A stretch of 64,000 nucleotides of DNA, taken from assembly GCA_035222895.1 (NCBI GenBank), contig JAVYIG010007161.1, forward strand, positions 42,221 through 106,220, read 5' to 3'. Position 1 is the stretch's first letter; every line of letters begins with the position of its first letter. This document shows, piece by piece, positions 20,398 through 31,399 of the stretch. A program made the position numbers and the translations under genes. Under the pieces are notes generated by a model. The model did no database searches and was not told where the DNA came from. It saw nothing but the letters and a program-made list of their open reading frames with translations. Source of the DNA: Strongylocentrotus droebachiensis. Taxonomy: Eukaryota; Echinodermata; Echinoidea; Camarodonta; Strongylocentrotidae.

Positions 20398-22470
20398 ATG
20401 GAACAAGAAGGGAAAATTAGAGACCTCGCCCACCTGGTAGAAATGTTAGATAGAGGGGGTGTTGATGCATCTGGTAAAAAATATCATTTCTTGAAGTTTG
20501 AGTCTGAGATTGCTGAAGGAGAGGACATTGGATTACCGATCTATGATTGCCCACCTTCCCAAGATACAAAACATCACTTTCATTGGCATTATCCACGAGA
20601 GTTCATACCAGTTGGTTGTGTTGAATATGATTGCTCCGGAAGCGGAAAGTGGATGCTGTTCTACCCAGTGTCGGAGATTGATGAAAAATGGGAGATGGCA
20701 AAGGACTTGTTTGATACTAGTGAGCTGAGGGGTGTGAGGGGAATGAAAGTCTCAACAGCTATGTACAATCCAAGAACGACCTATGGTGATGATGCTACGG
20801 CAGTGATTATCATGTATTGCGGACCGTGGACCGATGAACTGCTCGTGAGAAAAATTGGGAGAAATCTGGCACTCAAAACAAAGTATGAGAGTAAGACTGG
20901 CTGTATGTTGTTCAAAACAGACGACCAAACCAGTGGGGGAACAAGGGCAACAGGTCAGACTGTAAACCACATTTACCAAATTCAGGTGCCGAGGCCTATC
21001 GAAGGAACTTCTTGCTCAGCAATGCCGGAACTTCTGCCGTCCGAAGACACAAGAGACTATTGGCAGTGGCACTTTCCCAAGTGTTCACCTTCTGGTTGTG
21101 CTAAAGAATATGACTACTCAAAGAGTGGGCGATGGACGCTGACTTATTCACCGGCAGAGATTGACGAGAAATGGCAGATGATAAAAGACTTGTTTGATTC
21201 CAATGAACTGGATGGAGTTCGAGGATTAAAAGTCTCAACAGCCTCCTCCTCACAAGGTAACCAAAGGGGCAACAGTTCTGCGGTTATTATGGTCTACTGT
21301 GGGCCATGGGATGACGAAGATCTTGTGTTGAGAGTAGGAGCGAATCTAGTCCAGAAGACTTCGTATAAAGACGAGTCCGGCTTTCTTCGTTACAAGACAG
21401 ATATATTTGGAAAGGGAACGGCAAGTTCGGGACAGTTGATGTGTAGATACAAACAGGTGTTCCCAGTGCACAGGCCAAGAGTGGGGGCCAACTACAGCCA
21501 ATCGAGCGTGGCAGAGCTTCCACCATCTAAAAATATGAGAAGCTATTGGCAGTGGCATCCGAAGTCCCAAGATGGCAGGTTTACAAACTATGACTCATCA
21601 TTGAGGGGGAAATGGATGCTGGTTTATCCTCCGTCAGATATCGATGGGATGTGGCAGCTGGTGAAGGATCTGTTCGACGCTGGGGAACTGCAAGGAGTCA
21701 GTGATGCAAGGGTCTCTACAGCAAAGAGCAGTGCTGCACATCCTGAAAACAAAAGCGGAGTCATCATGGTGTATTGTGGACCGTGCGATGACGGAAAGCT
21801 CGTGTTGAAAATCGGGCGAAACATTGCGTTGAAAACTAAATATAAAGACAAATCTGGTATCATGCATTACACGCTAGATGCTCACAGAGAAGGGAGAAGA
21901 GCAACATGTAAGAATTTCCTGATCTGCTGGGTACGAGTACCAAAGCCTCAGGCAATGTGGGCAAGCGCCTGGGACACAGCAGAACACCCGCCTTCCAGAG
22001 ACACGGCAGAAAGACCGCCTTCCACAGATACATCAGAATGCCCGCCTTCAAGAGAAAACAGCAAGTTCTGGCAGTGGCATCGTAAACCTCTAGATGGTAT
22101 TGAATATGACCCCTCAACGAGCGGGAAGTGGATGCTCTTGTATCCAGCGTCATAAATTGAGGATCGGTGGCATCTGGTGAAGAGTCTGTTCGACGCTGGC
22201 GAACTGCACGGAGTTGGAGAATTACAGGTGTATACAGCAAAGGGCAATGCTGGACATCCTGACAGCGGAGTCATCAACGTCTATTGTGGACCGTACGACG
22301 ACAAAGAGCTTATGATGAGAATAGGAAAGAATCTTGCGAAGAAGATGCAGTATAAAAACAGAAATGATTTCATGTTATACAAGACAGAGGGACAACAGAT
22401 GAAGCAGGGTAGAGCGATGGGCCAGGGACGGAACCATCTTTACGAATTAAGTTTGCCATGGAGGTACTAA
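20398..22470 (+). pseudogene. G3: four-domain (ABCD) gene with nonsense codon in domain D
   Basis: The ATG at 20398 opens a frame to TAA at 22153-22155 (585 residues). In G2 and G4 the equivalent codon is GAA or GAA-like (S-E-(V/I)-D-D-R-W); here TCA-TAA-ATT-GAG-GAT. Beyond the stop the same frame continues unbroken through HLVKSLFDAGELHGVGELQV, YCGPYDDKE and SLPWRY to TAA at 22468-22470. Domains A, B and C are complete, with some unusual changes (B has GRWTLTYSPAEID). The C-D linker has three nine-residue repeats. A three-domain protein could still be made, since A-B-C is the layout of G5 and G6. A sequencing error is possible because this is the only lesion. Confidence 0.8.
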
Positions 22471-23889
22471 TAACATGAGATACATTTGAAAGTAATTCAA
22501 ATGCCGATAAAAACTCCGTTCATACCGTCTCTTCAGCTTTTGTGCTGTTCTTTAGAATTCTAATAATATTTAGTGCCAGTAGCTACTTGTAACATATGTA
22601 TAGCATTAAAGACAAATTGTGAAAATGTTGATACCTACTATTAAAGATGCTATGTCACTTTTGCAGCCAGCATCAAATTCTGTAGAACTTTGCAGGAACT
22701 ATGAGTATGTCATTTATATCTTATCTATGTGATTTAAACGTTAGCTGTGTCCTAATATTCAAATTATGAAAGGAAATCCGTTTATTTGCTAGACTTCACT
22801 GTCAGACACTATTGAGTGACTGACTGGCCTTTGGTAATAAATAACATACATAAAATGAGCTGTAAAGGGTAAATGAGCATTTGTCTACATCAATAACCCA
22901 CTTCTTGTAATGGCCAAACATAAACTGATTGAATCTTTGCGCAGCACAAAACGTACGACCATTCGTTACAATGGTCTGAAAATCAAACTATTACTTCTAT
23001 TAATTCTAATCGGACTATTACTTTCATCTTTCGGATGGTGACGTCAAAGGTCGATACACGTCTGTAAAAACCTAACACACACAGAAGAAATGATGATAGA
23101 TAAAACAAAGATTGTGTTTCCAATTTTACAGCAAAACAACATTTAAAACAAATGATGGCACTAAGGATTTGGAGAGGGATGGAGAAATGGGTTTTCATAC
23201 CCAAGTGCATTTCAATCATCAAAGTATTGTAGGGATACGGGGGCGAGGATATTGTTGATATCGCTGAGGAGAGTAGGAAGATTAATTACTCCTAGCTAGA
23301 CCTGTGTTGAATGAGGATAAAGACCCAATTTATAAACCCTCAAAGTGTTAAAGAATTAAAAGGAGAGTGGTGGTGTTAATTTTTACTCTTTGATCATTGC
23401 CTCTCAAGTATATATATGTTTATTAGAGTTGTCCTTTAATTTCAATTTAAAAAAAATGTTATAAATGATTTTTGAGATGTACGCATAAAGGAACGAGAAG
23501 GGTCTTTGAACTTTCCTTTATATTTCTCTGAATGCTTATAGAATGGTGCTCTTTAATGAAAAGGAAATAAAAACGTTGCTTAAGTATACCTACGGTAATT
23601 AGATTCCACTCTATCGGCATACATGTAAATCGATTGTGATAAGTTGCCTTGATGAGTTGTCCCTTTAGCTTATAAGAAGTCTTATTCCGTTCAAGATTCC
23701 CTGAAAATGAGGGGTTACTACATTTGAACATGTCTTGAGAATTTTCTTTTCACAGTAACTCAATATTTCCTTCAAAGTGCTGTATAACAATTTGAGACTT
23801 AAAACAAAAATGTGTAATGTTTATTGGTTATTAAAATTACCCGCTATGGATAAATATTTCAGAAATTAACGTATCTTTATGAATCATCT

Positions 23890-24190
23890 CATGGTCAGAC
23901 GCTCTTTTTGCAAAACTTCTGCTGAACTTTGGAACAAACTACCATGTCAGAAACTGTCAAACTGTCAATCAACTAAAAACTAGTCTACAGCCACATTTAT
24001 TCAAAATTGCATTTGATGATTAACTTATACTTTGTTTACATTGATATATATTTCAATGTATTGTAAATTCGTACGTTTGTTTGTAATTTTTTTTTAAATA
24101 TATAACGGTTTTTTATTGTATTATTTGTTAAAAGGCTTAGAGACTTAGGTGGAAAATGCTTCATAAGCACCGTTTATTATCAGTTTTATC
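23890..24190 (+). mobile_element. Degenerate LINE reverse-transcriptase C-terminus, copy 2
   Basis: Homologous to 14500-14815. SFCKTSAELWNKLP is readable in one frame, then breaks. The 3' end carries ATGCTTCATAAGCACCGTTT and an AT-rich tail. It is duplicated with the spacer rather than independently inserted. Confidence 0.5.
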
Positions 24191-24204
24191 ATAGAGCGTT
24201 TTAT

Positions 24205-24583
24205 ACAACACCTACATGAATCCTTGTCATTTGATTGGAGGATTGTTGGTCACATGATATTCAATAGATGTTCTATTGCACGGGCGTACATTTTTGGTTA
24301 TATTCGCCGTGCATTTTTGGTTATATGCAGACTGCGTACCTCTCTGCCGTCTGCTCTGCCGTGTATCTGACGCGAAGGCAATCTGAATGTAATCGAGAAG
24401 GCTTGACTCCAGCTTTAATATATCTTAAATATAAGGAGTAAAGCATAATTTGTTGATTAACGTTCTATTAGATCTTCTTCGATTTTGTATAAAACAAATA
24501 ATGAATGTATAAAATGTTAATCTTTCAACTCATGAAAATAATCGCTCTATTAAACTCATAACCATTCATTATTTGTATAATAT
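24205..24583. mobile_element. Unshared ~380-bp insert with 13-bp inverted repeat
   Basis: Compared with the paralogous spacer near 14830, an extra block interrupts 'CATAGAGCGTT...GCAATGTTT'. It includes a perfect 13-bp inverted repeat CAAATAATGAATG / CATTCATTATTTG (about 24494 and 24565) and a duplicated phrase CATTTTTGGTTATAT (about 24289 and 24312). The ends are not clear enough to name a family. Confidence 0.4.
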
Positions 24584-25651
24584 GCAATGTTTGTTTAATT
24601 CACTAAAGTACCATGTGTATTTATAACATGTCATATTACCATTTCTTTTCAAAAACTTAGTTTCCATTTATTTACAAGCGTTGATATTTGGACTGACCAG
24701 TTTATCAAATATTCTTACTGCATGTAGCACAGTGCAGTTGAGATTTTTTTTTCAGTTCGTAAAGATTTTACATGTCTTGAACAATGTGTCGTTTGTTTCT
24801 TGAAATTGAAATTTAGCTTTTGAATGAAAAATTCATATCTTTGCAGTGATAACGAGCCATTTTAAATGGAATTTATATGACAAAATAAATAAATATAGAC
24901 AACATTCAAACAATGTCATGCATTCTTAATTCAATTCATTTTTTTTTAAATACAATGAAAGCAGTAATTATCTTGTTATCTGTACAATTTCTTATTAACA
25001 TTCCATAGTTATCTTATTTACAAGTTTACACAACACAGAGATTCCCCAATCTCAGAAAAATCAATTCAAACAAATCCGAGTTTAGTGTGGGTTTCAAAAT
25101 AGACTTTTATCAAAGATGGGGAAAACCAGTATGATGTACACATATGTCAGTGTACAATATGTAGTTATGAAGTTCTAAAGGAAGGGCGGGAATTCCGTCA
25201 TCTGTACAGAAGCTTCTAGCAACCCAGTTTTTGGCTAAGGTCCAGAGTTATGTTGCCGAACTTTGAGGGGGTGGGCTTTATTATAAAGGAAATATAAACG
25301 TTTGATATAGCTTGGTACCGGCGAACCTTGTACAGTGGAACTTCATTATTATAACGAGTACCTTGGAATCATCGACATTATATCAGGTATCTCGTGATAA
25401 TTATCTCGGCTAAAAAAACAATGAAATGGAAAGAATTGGGAGAAGCCGAATAACCTTGTTATACCAGGTACCTCGATAACAGAACTTGTCTTTACTGCTA
25501 CGTACGTCTATGCTTATTTTGTGGTATTTTTTGTTTTTCTTATTCTGCTTCTTCTTCCTCCTCTCTCATCCTCTATCTTTTGAATGTTACTCTTCCTCTT
25601 AACTGCCCGTCTACTTATCGGCCATCCTCTATCACTTCAGTATACAATTAA

Positions 25652-26033
25652 AGTAAACTTGTGTTCTGGTTAAAGAAAACAAAAATCAATTCTCACAGAA
25701 TCTAACAAAACCTACAGTGAATGTTCAAGATTACAAATAAATGTCATGTGCCAAACAATTTTGGAAGAAAATGTATACTGGCTGAGTAATGAGCATAGAA
25801 AGATAAGGAAATCAAGTAGTAGCCCCGACATCATTTGTGTTGTCCCATATACATCTTTCTGTGTAGTGTGCTTGTTAATTTACCAAGACTGAGCCAAATT
25901 TGTTATGAATTTGATGACTCCAGAACCTTGCAGTACACACCAATACTTACATGCTATTTGATCAACTTTTTCTGATGCATTCCACACCTTTTCTTTCACA
26001 ATGCAATCGCGTTACCAGAACGCACCTTTATCT
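25652..26033. mobile_element. TTAA-type MITE (382 bp)
   Basis: Left end AGTAAACTTGTGTTCTGGT; the reverse complement of the right end is AGATAAAGGTGCGTTCTGGT, an imperfect ~20-bp inverted repeat. Both sides have TTAA (25648-25651 and 26034-26037). The paralogue at about 1757-1775 reads ATACAATTAAGATGAATC with one TTAA, an empty site. TTAA specificity points to piggyBac-like transposases. No coding capacity. Confidence 0.75.
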
Positions 26034-26204
26034 TTAAGGTGAATCATTGCCATCAAATTCTTGGGCACCCAGCACTTTAGAGAGGCTCTAAAAAGATAGC
26101 GGGTCAAATACCCAAATTAATTAGGCATCTAGACTTCAATCTGAATACAATTGTAAACCAGACTATAGTATCTGAAGAGTATTTACAGAATCTCATTTCC
26201 TAAA

Positions 26205-26433
26205 TAGGTTTCAAAATAGACTTCGTCCTCTCCTGTATACGTGCGCGCTTTACATCGAAACCGATTGAAACATGACAGGACACGCCACACTTGTCATCTT
26301 GATAGGTTATAACTAGATGCTGTACCTGAACGACAGGACTTCATTCATACCAGCAATATTATCACCACTACATCTAGCCGAAGCCAATATTAGTCGCGTT
26401 GATCTCCGAAAATTGCAAGGAAAGGATAAAGAC
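26205..26433 (+). promoter_or_regulatory. Conserved 5' flank of G4, subtype II
   Basis: Nearly the same as 1950-2165 before G1 (GTATACGTGCGCGC, ACCGATTGAAACATG, CTTGATAGGTTATAA). In this copy an ATG at 26317 is in frame with the gene ATG and would add 39 residues (MLYLNDRTSFIPAIL...). The same frame in other copies lacks that ATG or is stopped, so it is read as 5' UTR. Confidence 0.4.
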
Positions 26434-28497
26434 ATGGAACAAGAAGAGGAAATTAGGAACCTCGACCACCTGGTAGAAATGTTAGATAGAGGGGGTGTTA
26501 ATGCATCTGGTGAAAGCTATCATTTCTTGAAGTTTGAGTCTGAGATTTCTGAAGGAGAGGACATTGGATTACCGATCTATGATTGCCCACCTTCCCAAGA
26601 TACTAAACCTCAGTTTCATTGGCATTATCCACGAGAGTTCATACCAGTTGGTTGTTTTGAATATGATCGCTCCGGGAGCGGAAAGTGGATGCTGTTCTAC
26701 CCAGTGTCGGAGATTGATGAAAAATGGGAGATGGCAAAGGATTTGTTTGATACTAGTGAGCTGAGGGGTGTGAGGGGAATGAAAGTCTCAACAGCTATGT
26801 ACAATCCAGGAACGACCTATGATGATGATGCTACGGCAGTGCTTATCATGTATTGCGGACCGTGGACCGATGAACCGCTCATGAGAGAAATTGGGAGAAA
26901 TCTGGCCCTAAAAACAAAGTATGAAAGTAAGACTGGTTGTATGTTGTATAAAACAAACGTCCAAAGCAGTGGGGGAACAAGGACAACAGGTCAGGCTGTA
27001 AACCATGTTTACCAGATGCAGGTGCCGAGGCCTATTGAAAAAACTGCTAGCTCAGCAATGCCGGAACGTCTTCCTTCCGAAGAAACAAGATACTTTTGGC
27101 AGTGGCACTTTCCCACGTGTTCACCGTCTGGTTGTGCTAAGGAATATGACTACTCAAAGAGTGGGCGATGGATGCTACTCTATACATTGGTAGAGATTGA
27201 CGAGAAATGGCAGATGATGAAAGGCTTGTTTGATTCCAATGAACTGGATGGAGTTCGAGGATTAAAAGTCTCTACAGCCTCCTCCCTACAAAGGGGAAAC
27301 TGTCGTGCAGTTATTATGGTCTACTGTGGGCCATGGGATGACGAAGATCTTGTGTTGAGAGTAGGAGCGAATCTAGTCCAGAAGACTTCGTATAAAGACG
27401 AATATGGCACTCTTCGCTACAAGACAGATATCGTTGGGAATGGAACGGCAAGTTCGGGACAGTTGATATCTACATACAAACAGGAGTTACCAGTTCCTAG
27501 GCCAAGTATGGGGGCCAACTACAGCCAATCAGGCGTAGCAGAACTTCCACCATCTAAAGACATGAGAAGCTATTGGCAGTGGCATCCGAAGTCCCAAGAT
27601 GGCAGGTATACAAACTATGACTCATCACTGAGGGGGAAATGGATGCTGTTTTATCCTCCGTCAGATATCGATGGCATGTGGCAGCTGATGAAGGATCTGT
27701 TCGACGCTGGGGAACTGCACGGAGTCAGTGGTGCAAAGGTCTCTACAGCAAAGAGCATTGCTGGACATCCTGACAAAAACAGCGGAGTCATCATGGTGTA
27801 TTGTGGACCGTGCGATGACGCAGAGCTCATGTTGAAAATCGGGGGAAATATTGCGTTGAAAACAAAATATAAAGACAAATCTGGTATCATGCGTTACAAG
27901 GTAGATGCTCCCAGAGAAGGGAGAAGAGCAACAGATAAGAGTAGCCCGAGCTACTGGGTACAGGTACCAAAGCCTCAAGCAGTGTGGGCAAGCGCCTGGG
28001 ACACAGCACAACACCCGCCTTCCAGAGACAAGGCAGAAAGACCGCCTTCCAGAGATACAGCAGAATGCCCACCTTCAAGAGAAAATAGCAACTTCTGGCA
28101 GTGGCATCGTAAACCTCTAGATGGTATTGAATATGACCCCTCAATGAGCGGGAAGTGGATGCTCTTGTACCCAGCGTCAGAAATTGATGATCGGTGGCAT
28201 CTAGTGAAGAGTCTTTTCGACGCTGGTGAACTGCACGGAGTTGTAGAATTACAGGTTTATACAGCAAAGGGCAATGCTGGACATCCTGACAGCGGAGTCA
28301 TAAATGTCTATTGTGGACCGTACGACGACGAAGAGCTTATGATGAGAATAGGAAAGAATCTTGCAAAGAAGATGCAGTATAAAAACAGACATGGTTTCAT
28401 GTTGTACAAGACAGAGGGACAACAGATGAAGCAGGGTAGAGCGATGGGCCATGGATTGGACCATCTTTACGAAATAAGTTTGCCATGGAGGTACTAA
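26434..28497 (+). CDS. G4: four-domain (ABCD) Bles03/DUF1917-like protein
   Basis: 687 residues, no internal stop. The conserved ATG at 26434 is preferred over the in-frame ATG at 26317. Domains A (about 57-217), B (about 218-375), C (about 376-535) and D (about 548-687) carry GKWMLFYPVSEIDEKW, GRWMLLYTLVEIDEKW, GKWMLFYPPSDIDGMW and GKWMLLYPASEIDDRW respectively, each followed by YCGP. The C-D linker has three DxAxxPPSR repeats. B has a shorter loop (SSLQRGNCRAV) than in G2 or G5; the length change keeps frame. The body resembles G2 but the promoter is of G1 type and the 3' flank is of G8/G10 type. Confidence 0.85.
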   Translation: MEQEEEIRNLDHLVEMLDRGGVNASGESYHFLKFESEISEGEDIGLPIYDCPPSQDTKPQFHWHYPREFIPVGCFEYDRSGSGKWMLFYPVSEIDEKWEMAKDLFDTSELRGVRGMKVSTAMYNPGTTYDDDATAVLIMYCGPWTDEPLMREIGRNLALKTKYESKTGCMLYKTNVQSSGGTRTTGQAVNHVYQMQVPRPIEKTASSAMPERLPSEETRYFWQWHFPTCSPSGCAKEYDYSKSGRWMLLYTLVEIDEKWQMMKGLFDSNELDGVRGLKVSTASSLQRGNCRAVIMVYCGPWDDEDLVLRVGANLVQKTSYKDEYGTLRYKTDIVGNGTASSGQLISTYKQELPVPRPSMGANYSQSGVAELPPSKDMRSYWQWHPKSQDGRYTNYDSSLRGKWMLFYPPSDIDGMWQLMKDLFDAGELHGVSGAKVSTAKSIAGHPDKNSGVIMVYCGPCDDAELMLKIGGNIALKTKYKDKSGIMRYKVDAPREGRRATDKSSPSYWVQVPKPQAVWASAWDTAQHPPSRDKAERPPSRDTAECPPSRENSNFWQWHRKPLDGIEYDPSMSGKWMLLYPASEIDDRWHLVKSLFDAGELHGVVELQVYTAKGNAGHPDSGVINVYCGPYDDEELMMRIGKNLAKKMQYKNRHGFMLYKTEGQQMKQGRAMGHGLDHLYEISLPWRY

Positions 28498-28672
28498 TAA
28501 CATGAGATACATTTGAAAATAGTTCAAATGCCAATCAAAACTCCATTCAAACCCTCAAAGTGTTAAAGAATTGAAGGAAAGTGGTGGTGGTGTTTATTTT
28601 TTACTCTTTGATCATTGCCTCTCAAGAATGTTTATTAGAGTTGTCCTTTCAGGTCATTTACAAAAATATACA

Positions 28673-28944
28673 TGTTTAGCGTCCCGCCCGCTTCCTTTTT
28701 GGGGGCCGCCTCCCTTTTTGTTCTTTTTTTGTTGTTGAAATTTGTATCTTTATTTTTTTTTAAAGAAGAAAAACATGCTAAAATGGATTTATTTCTGATT
28801 ATTATTTTTTTTTTTTAATGCCGGCAGCCATCTTGAAAAATAGCCCGACTGTCAGGGAAAATGTACTGAGCGGCCATTTTGAAAAGAAAGAAGAAAAAAA
28901 AGGGCCTCCTCCTTCCTATTTTTTAAAAAGGCAGGACGCTAAAC
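28673..28944. mobile_element. TGTTTAGCG MITE, copy 1 of 3
   Basis: The left end is TGTTTAGCGTCCCGCCCGC; the reverse complement of the right end is TGTTTAGCGTCCTGCCTTTT. The interior has poly-T and poly-A stretches, GCCATCTTGAAAAATA and CGGCCATTTTGAAAAG. Other copies are at 48546-48820 and 58573-58878, each just after a gene with a class-gamma 3' flank. The superfamily is not determined because no clean empty site is visible. Confidence 0.65.
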
Positions 28945-29255
28945 ATGTTTTTTTTTTAATATTTGGCTTATTTTCAATTTTTAAAACAATGTTATAAATG
29001 ATTTTTGAGATGTACGCATATAGGAATGAGAAGGGTCTTTGAACTTTCCTTTACCTTTCTCTGAATGCTCATATAATTGTGCTCTTTAACGAAAAGGAAA
29101 TAAAAACGTTGCTTAAGTATACCTACGGTAATTAGATTCCACTCTATCAGCATTGCATGTAAATCGATTGTGATAAGTTGCCTTGATGAGTTGTACCTTT
29201 AGCTTATAACAAGTCTCATTCCGTTCAAGACCCCCTGCAAATGAGAGGTTACTAC

Positions 29256-29454
29256 CTTTAAAGCCCCACTGTCCTACTTGTAGCTACTTGCTCCCTCTAT
29301 ATATAGAAAACTTCCCCAATCGGTGCCTGTTGGTTCCCCATGATCCTCTTTTTCTTATGTTAGTTGAGAGCTGAGTTAATGAGATAGCCACCTGTCAGTG
29401 ACCTCGCTGTGTGGTCTAATCCCTTCTGGCCCAGTAGTATTGACGCTCTTTAAG
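29256..29454. repeat. 199-bp CTTTAAAG block, copy 1 of 7
   Basis: Begins CTTTAAAGCCCCACTGTCCT and ends GTCTTTAAG after CTTCTGGCCCAGTAGTATTG. The first three spacers lack it: there GGTTACT(A/T) runs almost directly into a C-A-T-G-T-(C/T)-T-x-G-A-G-A word (for example 23715-23740). The weak inverted end CTTTAAAG...CTTTAAG suggests a MITE, unproven. Family unknown. Confidence 0.6.
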
Positions 29455-30459
29455 CATGTCTAGAGAGTTTTCTTTCCACAGGAACTTATCATTTCCTTTA
29501 AAGTGCTGTTTAACATTTTGAGGATAAACGAGAAAAAAAAAATGCTTTTAATGTTTATTGGTTATTCACATTAGCCACCATGGATACATGTTTCATAAAT
29601 AAACGAATATTTTTTAATCAGAATGCGTTATATGTAATGGTGTTAGAATTCAATGAAGTATATACAAGGTGTATTATTAACATGTCATATTTCCATTTTT
29701 GTCTAAAATTAAATCTCATTTATTTACATGTGTTGATATTTGTACTAACAGTATATCCGATATTCTTACTCCATTTAGCACAGTGCAGCTTCAGTTCTAA
29801 TAATGTTTACATAATCTTTAACAATATGTCGTTTGTTTCTTGAAATTGAAATTGAAATTCAGCTATTGGATGAAAAATTCATATCTTGGCAGTGATAACG
29901 AGCCATTTTGAATGGAAATTATATGACAAAATAAATATATATAGACAACATTCAAACAATTTGATGCATTCTTAATTCACTTTATGTTTAACAAATACAA
30001 TGAAAGCAGTAATTATCGTGTTATCTATACAAATTGGCATAGTTATCTTATTTACAAGTTTACAAAAAGAAAAAAGAAATTCCCCAAGCTCAGATAAATC
30101 AAATCCAACCATTTATCTTCACTGGTGGCACACATTATCAAAGAAATCAATAATTAATTATTCAACTCCAATTAAATTTTAATGTGCTCTTAATTGATAT
30201 TAATAAGAGGATAGCGTTGGTTTCAAAATAGACTCTTTTTACCAAGATGGGGAAAACCAGTACAATGTACACATACTTGTACAATATGAATTTTCTCACA
30301 GGTTGAATAAACTCTTTGCAGGAAATGCTGGGAAATCCGTCATATGTACAGAAGCTTCTACCAACAGAGTTTTTGGCTAAGGTCCAGAGTTAGGTTAATT
30401 CTTTGAGGGGCTGGTCTTTATTATAAAAGAAGTATAACTTATAACCGGCGAACCTTGTA

Positions 30460-30666
30460 CAGTGGAACTTCATTATTTCGAGCACATTAAGATCATTGAA
30501 ATAACCTTGATATATCGGTTTAAAAAAATTACCAGGGAAAAAACAAACAATGATATATACAAAATTGAGAGCGGCAACAATAGTACTTTATTGTAACAGG
30601 TTCCTCGTTTTAACCACGAATCTAGATCCAAGTTTTGACAGAGCCTGCTTTACCGAGGTTCAACTG
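30460..30666. mobile_element. Tigger/pogo-like MITE, copy 1 of 4
   Basis: Starts CAGTGGAACTTCATTATTTC and ends TTTACCGAGGTTCAACTG; the ends are inverted repeats (CAGTkGAACyTC) and TA flanks both sides. The terminal word CAGTGGAACCTCGTTA is typical of pogo/Tigger-type mariner elements. A second 3'-end fragment (CGCTTTAACGAAGTTCCACTG) follows about 100 bp later. Other copies are at 36115, 50336 and 60401. Confidence 0.65.
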
Positions 30667-30782
30667 TAGTAGACCGCCCTATACCCCTTTTATATACCCG
30701 TTTTAACCACGGATCTAGATCAATATTTTTACAGAGCTCGCTTTAACGAAGTTCCACTGTAGTAGACTGCCCTCTACGCCTA

Positions 30783-31399
30783 CCCCCCCCCCCCCCCCCG
30801 TGATGGAAAGAACACACTCATACACATTGTGAAACACAGTGTGATTCACACTGTGTTTCGCATTGTGAATCACAGTGTGCGCCACAATGTTAAATTTGTG
30901 CGTTCACATTGTGGTCGCGTCGTTTCACAGTGTGGTTCACAGTGCGAATATGTAGTTATCCACACTGTGAACCACATTGCGAAACGACGAGACCACAACA
31001 CTCATTCACAATTGTGAATCACAGTGTGCGCCACAATGTTAAATTGGGAAGTTTTCGCATTGTGGTTGCGTCGTTTCACAGTGTGGTTCGCGGTGTGAAT
31101 ATCCACACTGTGAACCAGACTGTGAAACGACAAGACCACAACACTCATTCACACTCATTCACAGTGTGAATCACAGTATGCGCCACAATGTTAAATTGGG
31201 GCGTTCACATTGTGGTCGCGCCGTTTTACAGTGTGGTTCACAGTGTGAATCTGTAGTTATCCACACTGTGAACCACATTGTGAAACGAAGCGACCACAAT
31301 GTGAAAACGCCCCAATTTAACATAGTGAACATTGTTTTTATGATAAACTGAACTGAAATGAACGGATGCAAACAGCGCGGGGGGGGGGGGGGGGGGGGG
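30783..31399. repeat. Hairpin minisatellite 1, bounded by poly-C and poly-G
   Basis: A poly-C run (30783-30800) opens and a poly-G run (31379-31399) closes the cassette. Between them, tandem units built on CACAGTGTGAA carry inverted arms, for example GTGGTCGCGTCGTTTCACAG at 30911 facing CGAAACGACGAGACCAC at about 30980, with a loop around TGTAGTTATC. The last unit (about 31192-31331) is an almost complete palindrome from TTAAATTGGGGCGTT to AACGCCCCAATTTAA. Between units lies CACTCATTCACACTCATTCA. Short ORFs here are artefacts of the repeat. Confidence 0.8.

Larger units (their letters stand above)
22471..26204. other. Spacer between G3 and G4
   Basis: 22471-23440 is a class-beta 3' flank, nearly the same as 52911-53880 after G9. 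23440-23890 is the shared module with TACGGTAATTAGATTCCACT. Then come LINE remnant copy 2 (23890-24190), an unshared insert (about 24205-24583), the small-ORF module with a broken ORF at 24955, the GGGGAAAACCAGTA block (25120) and a Tigger-like block. 25540-25647 is the C/T-rich tract, interrupted by the TTAA-type MITE. No gene is seen. Confidence 0.55.

Noticed and set aside
26317-26433. N-terminal extension of G4 from ATG 26317
   Set aside because: The same upstream frame in other copies lacks this ATG or contains stops, and the conserved GACATGG start lies downstream. It is more likely 5' UTR.
30783-31399. CRISPR array
   Set aside because: Repeats are long inverted units with no unique spacers, in an animal genome, with no cas genes.
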